Shown here one piece after another: positions 1 to 9,502 of a stretch of DNA of 13,835 nucleotides. The position numbers and the translations under genes were made by a program. Positions within the stretch are counted from its first letter, which is position 1; each line of letters begins with the position of its first letter. A model generated the notes under the pieces. It was not told the DNA's origin. It was given only the letters and a program-made list of their open reading frames with translations, and did no database searches. Origin of the DNA: JBGOTP01 sp041476545 (GTDB taxonomy: Bacteria; Acidobacteriota; Vicinamibacteria; Vicinamibacterales; CAVVIG01). Where the stretch lies: assembly GCA_041476545.1 (NCBI GenBank), contig JBGOTP010000106.1, positions 1-13,835 of the forward strand, read 5' to 3'.

Positions 1-1
1 C

Positions 2-949
2 GCGGACGTGGACGGCTCCCACATCCGCACGCTGTTGCTGACGTTTTTCTACCGGCAGCTGCCGAAGATCATCGAGAACGGCTACGTGTACATCGCGCAG
101 CCTCCACTCTTCCGCGCGAAGCGCGGCAAGAGCGAAACCTACATCAAGGACGAACGGGAGCTCGATGCATTCCTGATCAAGCGCGCCACCGAGGCGCGGG
201 TTGTGCGGATCCCGGCAAGCGGGGTGGAAATCTCCGGCGCTGAGCTCGAAAGACTGCTGCACAGGATGATTGCGCATCAGAAGCTGCTGCAGGTTGTCGA
301 GCGGCGCGGTCACCCCCGGGAAATCGTCGAGGCTCTCGTCGCCGCGGGTGCCGATCGCGAATACTTCGCCAACAAGAACAAGCTCGACGATCTGGCGCAC
401 TCCCTCACGACGCCCGCGCGAACGGTGACCGTGCAGCGCGACGAGGAACACAACCGGTACCTGCTGCACATCGAGGATCGATCCCTCGGCTATCCACGCC
501 AGCATACGATCGGCGTCGATTTCGTCACGGCCGGCGAGTACCGGACCCTTCTGAGCAACCACCGGGATATTCCTGCCGTCGCCGGCGATTTGATCGTGTC
601 GACGACTGCGCAGGGCACGGAGGACGGTGACGACGCGGCTTCGCCCGGCGCCAAGAACGTCAAGCCGCCGGACATCACGCTGCACTCATTTGAGGAACTG
701 GTGGAATTCTTCATCGCTGCCGGCAAGAAGGGCGTTGCCGTCAACCGGTACAAGGGTCTCGGCGAGATGAACCCCGAGCAACTGTGGTCCACGACCATGG
801 ACCCGAAAGTGCGCACACTGCTGCAGGTGCGCGCGGAAGATCATACGGAGGCCGATCTGATGTTCACGACGCTGATGGGCGATCAGGTCGAGCCACGACG
901 AAAGTTCATCGAGGACAACGCGCTGGACGTGAAGAACCTAGATGTCTAG
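2..949 (+). CDS. gyrB: DNA gyrase subunit B, C-terminal part (5' end outside window)
   Basis: This is the ATPase subunit of DNA gyrase (A2B2), which introduces negative supercoils. The frame is open from the left edge and the first visible residues are ADVDGSHIRTLLLTFFYR, the TOPRIM metal-binding DxD region, so the N-terminal GHKL ATPase and transducer domains lie upstream. 315 residues are visible. The conserved ending is intact: NRYKGLGEMNPEQLW, then a TTMDP motif, LMGDQVEPRR, FIEDNA and the terminal KNLDV. Between the early QPPLFRAK motif and the late RYKGLGEMN motif lie nearly 200 residues, which is the Gram-negative-type TOPRIM insertion absent from Bacillus-type GyrB. An acidic, Gly/Ser-rich stretch near visible residues 205-225 looks like a disordered loop inside it. 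gyrA follows after 85 bp on the same strand. ParE is the alternative, but the insertion and the adjacent gyrA favour GyrB. Confidence 0.97.
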   Translation, partial: ADVDGSHIRTLLLTFFYRQLPKIIENGYVYIAQPPLFRAKRGKSETYIKDERELDAFLIKRATEARVVRIPASGVEISGAELERLLHRMIAHQKLLQVVERRGHPREIVEALVAAGADREYFANKNKLDDLAHSLTTPARTVTVQRDEEHNRYLLHIEDRSLGYPRQHTIGVDFVTAGEYRTLLSNHRDIPAVAGDLIVSTTAQGTEDGDDAASPGAKNVKPPDITLHSFEELVEFFIAAGKKGVAVNRYKGLGEMNPEQLWSTTMDPKVRTLLQVRAEDHTEADLMFTTLMGDQVEPRRKFIEDNALDVKNLDV

Positions 950-1034
950 AGGCTCGAGGCTCGGGACTGAGGGCTGAAACGCTTCCTGACTCCCTAGCCC
1001 TAGCCTCAAACCTCCAGCCTCCATTCCCTGATTT
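950..1034. repeat. Imperfect palindromic low-complexity spacer between gyrB and gyrA
   Basis: The left half is purine-rich and repeats GAGGCT at 949-954 and 956-961, followed by GGGCT at 971-975. The right half is pyrimidine-rich and carries the complements in mirrored order: AGCCC at 996-1000, AGCCTC at 1002-1007 and AGCCTC at 1016-1021. Folded RNA or DNA could pair these three arms in nested fashion, with internal loops and an apical loop near 976-995. No T-run follows, so it does not look like an intrinsic terminator. No Shine-Dalgarno site for gyrA is visible in it. It resembles a REP-like dispersed intergenic repeat, but only one copy is visible here, so that reading is inference. Confidence 0.5.
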
Positions 1035-3524
1035 ATGACCGAATTCGCCGCACACCAACACCCCGTCAACATCGAAGACGAGATGAAGCGCTCGTACATG
1101 GACTACGCCATGAGCGTGATCATCGGGCGCGCGCTGCCAGACGCGCGGGACGGGCTCAAGCCGGCCCATCGACGGGTGTTGTACGGCATGAAGACGATGG
1201 GCCTGTCGTCCTCGCGCGGCTACCGCAAGTGCGCGAAGATCGTGGGCGAAGTGATGGGGAATTTCCATCCTCATGGCGACGCGTCGATCTACGACACGCT
1301 GGTCAGGCTCGCGCAGGACTTCAACATGCGCTACCCGACCGTTGACGGTCAGGGCAACTTCGGATCGGTCGATGGCGACCCTCCGGCCGCGATGCGTTAC
1401 ACGGAAGCGCGTCTGCAGGCCCTCGCCGACGACATGATGGGCGACCTCGACAAGGAGACCGTCGATTTCGTCCCGAACTACGACGAGACCACTGAAGAGC
1501 CCACGGTGCTGCCTGCGCCGTTTCCGAATCTCCTCGTCAACGGGTCGGCGGGTATCGCCGTCGGCATGGCGACCAACGTCCCGCCGCATAACCTCCGGGA
1601 AGTGATTGACGGCTGCACCTGGTTGATCGAGAACACCTACTTCGCCGACACGACGGTGCGAATCACCACTGCGGACAAACTGCGCAATCTCATCCGTCTG
1701 ATTCCCGCGCCGGACTTCCCGACGGCCGGCCAGATCGTCGGTCGCCAGGGCGCCGTCCAGGCGTATATGACCGGCCGTGGTTCGATTCTGATGCGCGCCC
1801 GGTCCGAAGTCGAGACGAGCAAGAAGGGCGACCGGCAGGCGATCGTCGTCACCGAAATTCCGTACCAGGTCAACAAAGCCAAACTGATCGAACGGGTCGC
1901 CGAGCTGGTTCGCGAGAAGACCATCGACGGTATCTCCGACCTGCGCGACGAGTCGGATCGCGACGGCATGCGGATCGTGATCGAGCTCAAACGCGGCGAA
2001 GTGCCGGAGGTCGTCCTCAATAACCTCTACAAGCACACGCAGCTGCAGCTCAGCTTCGGCATCATCATGCTCGCCATCGTCGGCGGGCGGCCGAAGGTGA
2101 TGAACCTCCTCGAGCTCATCGAAAGCTTCGTGGAATTCCGCCAGGAGGTCGTCCGTCGACGAACCGAGTTCGAGTTACGCAAGGCCGAGGCGCGTTACCA
2201 CATTCTCGAGGGACTGAAGATTGCCCTCGATCATCTTGACGCGGTGATTGCGCTGATCCGCACCTCAAAGACAATACCGGAAGCGCGCGACGGCCTCATC
2301 ACGCAGTTCGCGTTATCGCCGGTCCAGTCGCAGGCCATCCTGGACATGCAGCTCCAGCGGCTGACCGGCCTGGAGCGCCAGAAGATTCTCGACGAACTGG
2401 CCGAGTTGCTCAAGACGATCGAGCGCCTGCGCGCGATTCTCGCCAGCGAACGTCTGCTGATGCAGATCATCGTCGATGAACTGAAGGAAGTCCGCGACAA
2501 GTACGGCGATGAGCGTCGCACGGAAGTCATCGACGCCACGGGCGAAATCAACATCGAAGACCTGATCGCCGAGGAAGACATGGCGATCACCGTCAGCAAC
2601 ACCGGCTACATCAAGCGCACCGCCATCACGACCTACCGGAATCAGCGGCGAGGCGGCAAAGGCCGCATCGGGATGCGCACGCGCGACGAGGACTTCGTCA
2701 GCCATCTGTTCGTCGCCTCCACGCACGCGTACATCATGATCTTCTCGGATCGCGGCCGCGCGTATTGGCTCAAGGTCCACGAGATCCCCGATGTCGGTCC
2801 CGGCGGCAAGGGGAAAGCGATCGCCAATCTGGTATCCATGGAGGAGGGCGAGCGCATCGCCGCGCTCCTTGCCGTGAAGGAGTTCGACGCCGCAAGCTTC
2901 ATCGTCATGGGATCGCGGAAAGGCGTCGTCAAGAAGACCGCGCTGTCGGCCTTCAGCAACCCGAGGGCCGGCGGCATCATCGCGATGGGGATCGAGGAGG
3001 GCGATGCCGTCATCGCCGTACAAGTGACCGACGGCAGTGCCGAGATCTTCATCGGCACACACGCGGGCATGGCCATCCGGTTTCCGGAGAGTGATGTGCG
3101 GCCGATGGGGCGCACCGCCTACGGTGTCCGAGGCATTACGCTGCGGGACGACGACTACGTGGTGGCGATGGAAGCCGTCAAGCCCGGCGGAACGCTGCTC
3201 ACGGTCACGATGCACGGATACGGCAAGCGCACCGAAATCGACGAGTATCGGGTGCAGTCCCGCGGAGGCGTCGGCATCATCAACATCGCCACCAGCGAAC
3301 GCAACGGTCAGGTCGTCGGCGTGGCGTTCGTGCAGGAGGGCGATGAACTCCTGGTCATCACCCAGCAGGGCATGATTCTGAGGATGGAGACCAAAGGCGT
3401 TCGCTCCATTGGAAGAGCCACCCAGGGCGTGAAACTCATCGACATCGAAGGCGACGACAAGGTCGTCTCGATCGCCAGACTCGTGGAGAAGGAAGAGGAC
3501 ACGGAGACCCCCCCCGAAGTCTGA
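1035..3524 (+). CDS. gyrA: DNA gyrase subunit A
   Basis: This is the DNA breakage-reunion subunit of gyrase, 829 residues, within the usual 800-880 range. The N-terminus has the family pattern, with PVNIEDEM at 10-17 and MSVIIGRALPDARDGLKP at 26-43, which supports the ATG at 1035 although no Shine-Dalgarno site precedes it. The quinolone-determining region reads HPHGDASIYDT (78-88), giving Ala83 and Asp87 in E. coli-equivalent numbering. The catalytic tyrosine is Tyr122 in AAMRYTE. The GyrA box QRRGGKG is intact at 537-543 and begins the DNA-wrapping beta-pinwheel domain, which separates it from ParC. The pinwheel repeats continue to about residue 815 and the protein ends in a short acidic tail (EKEEDTETPPEV). 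It is probably co-transcribed with gyrB. Confidence 0.98.
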   Translation: MTEFAAHQHPVNIEDEMKRSYMDYAMSVIIGRALPDARDGLKPAHRRVLYGMKTMGLSSSRGYRKCAKIVGEVMGNFHPHGDASIYDTLVRLAQDFNMRYPTVDGQGNFGSVDGDPPAAMRYTEARLQALADDMMGDLDKETVDFVPNYDETTEEPTVLPAPFPNLLVNGSAGIAVGMATNVPPHNLREVIDGCTWLIENTYFADTTVRITTADKLRNLIRLIPAPDFPTAGQIVGRQGAVQAYMTGRGSILMRARSEVETSKKGDRQAIVVTEIPYQVNKAKLIERVAELVREKTIDGISDLRDESDRDGMRIVIELKRGEVPEVVLNNLYKHTQLQLSFGIIMLAIVGGRPKVMNLLELIESFVEFRQEVVRRRTEFELRKAEARYHILEGLKIALDHLDAVIALIRTSKTIPEARDGLITQFALSPVQSQAILDMQLQRLTGLERQKILDELAELLKTIERLRAILASERLLMQIIVDELKEVRDKYGDERRTEVIDATGEINIEDLIAEEDMAITVSNTGYIKRTAITTYRNQRRGGKGRIGMRTRDEDFVSHLFVASTHAYIMIFSDRGRAYWLKVHEIPDVGPGGKGKAIANLVSMEEGERIAALLAVKEFDAASFIVMGSRKGVVKKTALSAFSNPRAGGIIAMGIEEGDAVIAVQVTDGSAEIFIGTHAGMAIRFPESDVRPMGRTAYGVRGITLRDDDYVVAMEAVKPGGTLLTVTMHGYGKRTEIDEYRVQSRGGVGIINIATSERNGQVVGVAFVQEGDELLVITQQGMILRMETKGVRSIGRATQGVKLIDIEGDDKVVSIARLVEKEEDTETPPEV

Positions 3525-3542
3525 GATTGCCGATTGCCGATG
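3525..3542. repeat. Short heptamer tandem repeat after gyrA
   Basis: GATTGCC occurs at 3525-3531 and again at 3532-3538, followed by a partial third unit (GATG). The repeat fills the whole 15-bp gap between the gyrA stop and the preferred ATG of the next gene. With only two and a third units it may be chance or the remnant of a longer array. Confidence 0.35.
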
Positions 3543-3914
3543 CAGAAAGGCCGGCTCCACATGTGCGCGTTCGGGCTGGCCGCCGCCGTGGCCGCCGCCT
3601 GCACCGTGGCGCCCGAACGCGCCATCGTCGACCGATTCTTCGCCGCGGCCCGGCTGCGCGACACGACCGCGCTCAGCCGACTCTCTACCGTCACCTTCGA
3701 ACCGCTGCAGCAAGGCATTGTCGTCGACTTCGAGGTCACGAACGTCACCCCCGAGCAAGAGGGTATCAAGCACGTGACGATTGCCGCGACAGTCAAGCTG
3801 CCCGACGGTCGTGTTGTCGACAAGGCGCTCGTGATGACGTTTCGTCGCGGCGTCCTGACAGACGATCCAGAAGCCGCCAGGCGCTGGATCGTCACAGCCA
3901 TCAGTGAAAAGTGA
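3540..3914 (+). CDS. Small predicted lipoprotein or secreted protein, function unknown
   Basis: A 124-residue protein that I cannot assign to a named family. From the ATG at 3540 the N-terminus has basic residues (MQKGRLH), a hydrophobic Ala/Gly/Leu stretch, and a Cys at 21 after AAA, which is a permissive lipoprotein signal. The mature part opens with an amphipathic helix, then alternating hydrophobic segments such as QGIVVDFEV, HVTIAATVKL and ALVMTF, giving an alpha-then-beta pattern that could be an NTF2-like or cystatin-like fold; this is inference. A later ATG at 3561 has AGAAAGG about 10 nt upstream, but starting there removes the basic n-region. A TTG at 3534 is also in frame. The gene begins 15 nt after gyrA, on the same strand, and converges on the helicase gene with a 9-bp gap. 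Confidence 0.7.
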   Translation: MQKGRLHMCAFGLAAAVAAACTVAPERAIVDRFFAAARLRDTTALSRLSTVTFEPLQQGIVVDFEVTNVTPEQEGIKHVTIAATVKLPDGRVVDKALVMTFRRGVLTDDPEAARRWIVTAISEK

Positions 3915-3923
3915 CGGCGGGCG

Positions 3924-6221
3924 TTACGCGGGTTCGAGACGCGCGAACTTCGCACGGAGCGTCTTGGTGCCCACGGCTGTGAAGCGAACCACCAGCTTCG
4001 TGTCGTCGTCCAGCGCCTCGACGCTGATGACGCTTCCGACGCCAAACTGCGGATGGCGGACCCGCATGCCGGAGCGAAGCGACATTCCCGAGGTTTGGTC
4101 CTCGTCTTCGTACGCGTACGCGGGTTCGGACTCTCGTGCGCGGCCACCCCGGCCACCCCGGCCACCGCGCCCGTACGGGTTCGCGCGGAACGCGTACTGC
4201 GAAAAGTTCGATTGGTGCGGCGAAACGGATGGAGCCACGCGATCGACGAGTTCAGGTGGGACTTCGTCGATGAAGCGCGACGGCTCGCTGGCCTGATATT
4301 CGCCGAAAATCCGCCGACGTGCGGCCCCGGTCAGAACGAGCTGCCGGCGCGCGCGTGTCATGCCGACGTAGCACAGCCGCCGTTCCTCTTCGAGTTCTTC
4401 CTGATCGTCGGTCGAACGGGAGTGCGGGAACAAACCCTCTTCGAGTCCGGCGAGAATGACCGTCGGAAACTCGAGCCCTTTCGCGCTGTGCAGCGTCATG
4501 AGCCAGACACGAGCATCGCGCGTGCCCTGCTCCTCATCGACATCGGAAAGGAGCGAGAGGCGGTCAACAAAGCCGCCAAGCGAGGGTTCCTCTTCGCGGC
4601 CCTCGTACTCGCGCGCGGCGGACACGAGCTCCGCCAGGTTCTCGATCCGGGCTTCGCCGTCCTCGCTTCGGTCGTCGCGGAGATCCTGCAGGTAGCCACT
4701 CTGGTCGAGCATCTTGCCGAGCGCGATCGATATGGACTCCTGTCGTGCGACCTCCGTCAACTTCACGATTAAATCGCGAAATACGGCAAGCGACGCCGCC
4801 GCGCGCGGCGGGAACGCCCGCTCGTCCAAGCCTCGGACAATGCGGGCCCATAGGGAATTGGCCATGAGAACCGGTTGTAGACCCGCGGAGAGCAAGGGGA
4901 AATCGTCGCCACCTCCGGGTCCATTGTTCCCAGCCCCGAACTGTTCCACGGCTTCCATGACGCCCTTGCCGATGCCTCGCGCGGGCACATTGATGACCCG
5001 CCGCAGGCTGACGTCGTCGTGTGGATTGATGACGAGCCGCATGTAGGCGAGCGCGTCTTTGATTTCCCGCCGCTCGTAAAAACGCACGCCGCCAACGATC
5101 TTGTAGGCCAGTCCCTCGCGCATGAGCGCATCTTCGATCGTGCGCGACTGCGCATTGGTGCGGTAGAGCACGGCGACGGTTGCGTCCACGTCGTCCGCCA
5201 GCCCGGCTCGGGCAGTCCGGGTGATGAAATCGGCCTCCTCGAGTTCATCGCTGGCACGAAAGTAGACGATGCGAGCGCCTCCTTTGCGGTCAGTCCAGAG
5301 GTGCTTGTCCTTGCGATTGCGGTTCTGGCCGATGACGGCGGACGCGGCATCGAGAATGATCTGGGTCGAGCGGTAGTTCCGTTCGAGCTTGACGATGGTT
5401 GCTTCACCGAAGTCCGCTTCGAAATCGAGGATGTTGCGGAGATCGGCGCCCCGCCATTTGTAGATAGATTGATCAGGATCGCCGACGACACACACATTGC
5501 GATGGATTTCGGCCAGGCGCCGAATCAGCAGGTACTGCGGGCGGTTCGTGTCCTGATACTCGTCGACCATGACGAAGCGAAACTGACCGGCATATCTGGA
5601 CCGGACGCTCGCCGACTGTTCAAAGAGGTCCACGGTCCTGAGCAGCAGGTCGTCAAAGTCGAGGGCGCTCGATTCCTTCAGCGCGTTCAGGTAGTACGTG
5701 TACACCCTGGCGATCTGTTCATCGCGCCGGTTCCAGCCGGCGGCCGCCGCAGCCATGACATCCGGACTCTCCATCTTGTGCTTGGCGTGGCTGATGCGCG
5801 AGAGCGCCGCACGGGGCTGAACGAAGCTGTCGTCGATCTGCAGCTCCTTGAGAGCCTGTTTGACGATGACCAGTTGGTCGGACGAGTCGTAAATGACAAA
5901 GTCCCGCGACAGGCCGATTGCGGGAGCCTCGCGTCGTAGCAGCCGCGCGCACAGCGAGTGGAAGGTCGACACCCACATGCGGCCGCAGTCGGAGCCGAGC
6001 AGCGTCGAAACCCTGGTCCGCATTTCTTCCGCCGCCTTGTTCGTGAAGGTGACGGCCAGGACCTCGTGCGGCTCGGCGTGGCCGTCGCCAATGAGGTAGG
6101 CGATGCGACTGGCAATGACGCGAGTTTTTCCCGACCCGGCGCCGGCCAGAATCAGCAACGGCCCGTCGAGGTGAAGAACCGCCTCGCGCTGTTCCGGATT
6201 CAGGGCGTCCAGGAAGTGCAT
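3924..6221 (-). CDS. uvrD: ATP-dependent DNA helicase, UvrD/PcrA type
   Basis: A superfamily 1A 3'-to-5' DNA helicase, 765 residues, close to PcrA/UvrD (about 720-740) plus a longer linker. Motifs occur in order: Q-motif LNPEQREAV (7-15), Walker A GAGSGKT (27-33), Walker B DEYQDT (220-225), motif III with GDPDQSIYKWRGAD, motif IV with LERNYRST, motif V with TLHSAKGLEFP, and motif VI ending VGMTRAR (619-625). The C-terminus after about residue 715 (GMRVRHPQFGVGSV onward) is the PcrA/UvrD Tudor-like domain that binds RNA polymerase. Between them lies a low-complexity linker with an RGG-type tract at 685-694. Roles in the family are nucleotide excision and mismatch repair, replication-fork clearance and transcription-coupled repair. 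It starts 8 nt after the glmS stop, so translation is probably coupled. Rep is the alternative; the C-terminal domain favours PcrA/UvrD. Confidence 0.96.
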   Translation of the reverse strand: MHFLDALNPEQREAVLHLDGPLLILAGAGSGKTRVIASRIAYLIGDGHAEPHEVLAVTFTNKAAEEMRTRVSTLLGSDCGRMWVSTFHSLCARLLRREAPAIGLSRDFVIYDSSDQLVIVKQALKELQIDDSFVQPRAALSRISHAKHKMESPDVMAAAAAGWNRRDEQIARVYTYYLNALKESSALDFDDLLLRTVDLFEQSASVRSRYAGQFRFVMVDEYQDTNRPQYLLIRRLAEIHRNVCVVGDPDQSIYKWRGADLRNILDFEADFGEATIVKLERNYRSTQIILDAASAVIGQNRNRKDKHLWTDRKGGARIVYFRASDELEEADFITRTARAGLADDVDATVAVLYRTNAQSRTIEDALMREGLAYKIVGGVRFYERREIKDALAYMRLVINPHDDVSLRRVINVPARGIGKGVMEAVEQFGAGNNGPGGGDDFPLLSAGLQPVLMANSLWARIVRGLDERAFPPRAAASLAVFRDLIVKLTEVARQESISIALGKMLDQSGYLQDLRDDRSEDGEARIENLAELVSAAREYEGREEEPSLGGFVDRLSLLSDVDEEQGTRDARVWLMTLHSAKGLEFPTVILAGLEEGLFPHSRSTDDQEELEEERRLCYVGMTRARRQLVLTGAARRRIFGEYQASEPSRFIDEVPPELVDRVAPSVSPHQSNFSQYAFRANPYGRGGRGGRGGRARESEPAYAYEDEDQTSGMSLRSGMRVRHPQFGVGSVISVEALDDDTKLVVRFTAVGTKTLRAKFARLEPA
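4142..4168. repeat. 9-bp tandem repeat encoding a Gly-Arg tract in the helicase linker
   Basis: The unit GGCCACCCC is present at 4142-4150 and 4151-4159, and a third copy with one mismatch at 4160-4168. Read on the minus strand it encodes Gly-Gly-Arg steps within Tyr683-Arg694. A 9-bp unit changes copy number without breaking the frame, so the tract length could vary between relatives. Confidence 0.75.
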
Positions 6222-6229
6222 GCCCGGAC

Positions 6230-8074
<1,845 letters not shown>

Positions 8075-8078
8075 ATCA

Positions 8079-8108
8079 GTTCACACTCTCCCGTCGGCCG
8101 GTTCACAC
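8079..8108. repeat. Pair of 8-bp direct repeats before glmS
   Basis: GTTCACAC occurs at 8079-8086 and 8101-8108 on the + strand, starting 22 bp apart, about two helical turns. Together they nearly fill the gap between the glmU stop and the glmS start. In glmS orientation each copy reads GTGTGAAC. This could be an operator or a translational control site, or coincidence; no regulator is identified. Confidence 0.35.
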
Positions 8109-8112
8109 CCGT

Positions 8113-9495
8113 TCAGGTCTTGGACTTCTTCCGCTTCGCCACCCATCCGTCGATGTTCCGCTGCTTGCCAGCGCTGACCGCAAGTGCGCCCGGGGGCACG
8201 TTTTCGCGGATCGTGGTCCCGGTGCCAACATAGGCGCCTTTGCCAACCGTGACGGGGGCGATGAGCTGGGTGTCGCTGCCGATGAACGCACCGTCCTCAA
8301 TCGTTGTCGTCTGCTTTGTCGAGCCGTCGTAGTTGCAGGTAATGGTTCCCGCGCCGATATTGACGTCGGCGCCAACGACCGTGTCACCCAGATATGTCAG
8401 ATGCATCGACTTCGAGCCCGGTCCGAGCACAGACTTCTTGATCTCAACAAAATTGCCGACCTTCGCACGCGCACCGATCGATGTGTCTTTGCGCAGGTGG
8501 GCGAAAGGGCCGATGCTCGCATCGTTCTCGACAGAGGCGCCCATGATCATGCAGTGGTTGTGCACGATGACGCGATCCCCAATGCGGGAATCGACGATGC
8601 GGACGCCACTATGAATCTCGCAGCCCGAACCAATCGTTGTCCGTCCTTCCAGGGAGACGCCCGGGTGAATCACTGTGTCGCCGGCAATCTCCACGTCACG
8701 GTCGACGTAGATGGTCGCCGGGTCTTCAAGGGTTACGCCGGCGGCCATCAGCCCTGCGTTCTTCTGTGCGCGCACGATGCGACTCACTTCTGCCAGTTCG
8801 ACGCGGCTGTTGATGCCCCGAATCTCGTCCGGATCCGAGACCGCCACCGTTTCGACAATGCGCCCCTGCTGGCGATAAATGGAGACGAGGTCCGGAAGGT
8901 AGTACTCCTTCTGGGCGTTCGCCGAAGCAATGCCTTTCACGGCTTCGAACAATCCCTCGAGTGCGAAGGCATAGATGCCCGAATTGATCTCATGAATCTC
9001 CCGCTCGGTCGCACTGGCATCCTTCTCTTCGACGATGCGCGCAATCCCACCACCCGATCGGACGACGCGGCCGTACCCGCGCGGGTTGGCCAGGGATGCC
9101 GTGACAACTGTTGCCCCAGCCTGTCGCGTTCTGTGCAGATCGACGAGGCGTTCGAGCGTGTCAGGCGAGAGGAGCGGCACGTCGCCGGACAGCAGGACGA
9201 CATCGCCCGAGCTGTCTCTGAGGATGGGCTCCATGGTGAGCAGAGCGTGGGCAGTTCCCAGTTGCGGCTCCTGCACGACACAACGGATGCCAGCGTGCCC
9301 CGATAGCGCTGCCCTCAGTGCGTCTGCGCCGTGACCAACCACAACCGTGGTTGTTTTGGGCGCGAGCCCCGAGGCAAGGCTGAGGACATATTCAATCATC
9401 GGGCTGCCGGCCACCCGATGCAGCACCTTGGGAAAGGCAGACTTCATGCGCGTCCCCTTGCCGGCCGCAAGGATCACGACGTGGAGGTCAGGCAC
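8113..9495 (-). CDS. glmU: Bifunctional GlmU: GlcN-1-P acetyltransferase / GlcNAc-1-P uridyltransferase
   Basis: This enzyme performs the last two steps to UDP-GlcNAc: acetylation of glucosamine-1-phosphate, then uridylylation. The chosen GTG start at 9495 gives 460 residues, matching the family (about 456). The pyrophosphorylase domain has AAGKGTRM at 10-17, Lys23, QEPQLGTAHA at 75-84 and the metal-binding Asp105 in GDVPL. The C-terminal half is a left-handed beta helix of hexapeptide repeats with HLTYLGD, whose His365 matches the E. coli catalytic His363, and NIGAGTITCNYDG for acetyl-CoA and sugar binding. It ends in a basic tail (KRKKSKT). The frame stays open upstream to a TTG at 9576, but that would add a non-homologous extension overlapping the TPR gene. 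GGAG lies only 1 nt before the GTG, unusually close. It starts 7 nt after the TPR gene stop. Confidence 0.96.
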   Translation of the reverse strand: MPDLHVVILAAGKGTRMKSAFPKVLHRVAGSPMIEYVLSLASGLAPKTTTVVVGHGADALRAALSGHAGIRCVVQEPQLGTAHALLTMEPILRDSSGDVVLLSGDVPLLSPDTLERLVDLHRTRQAGATVVTASLANPRGYGRVVRSGGGIARIVEEKDASATEREIHEINSGIYAFALEGLFEAVKGIASANAQKEYYLPDLVSIYRQQGRIVETVAVSDPDEIRGINSRVELAEVSRIVRAQKNAGLMAAGVTLEDPATIYVDRDVEIAGDTVIHPGVSLEGRTTIGSGCEIHSGVRIVDSRIGDRVIVHNHCMIMGASVENDASIGPFAHLRKDTSIGARAKVGNFVEIKKSVLGPGSKSMHLTYLGDTVVGADVNIGAGTITCNYDGSTKQTTTIEDGAFIGSDTQLIAPVTVGKGAYVGTGTTIRENVPPGALAVSAGKQRNIDGWVAKRKKSKT

Positions 9496-9502
9496 GCTCC
9501 AA

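Noticed and set aside
906..3773. Long minus-strand open frames opposite gyrA, up to 486 codons
   Set aside because: gyrA is unambiguous on the + strand. The antisense products are Asp/His/Arg/Val-rich with no known motif, as expected from mirror translation of a GC-rich gene.
4053..5939. Plus-strand open frames opposite the helicase gene
   Set aside because: They overlap all UvrD motifs on the other strand, have no recognisable domain, and are explained by high GC content.
8075..8112. glmS ribozyme upstream of glmS
   Set aside because: The gap is only 38 bp and lacks the size and layout of the ribozyme; glmU coding sequence lies immediately upstream.
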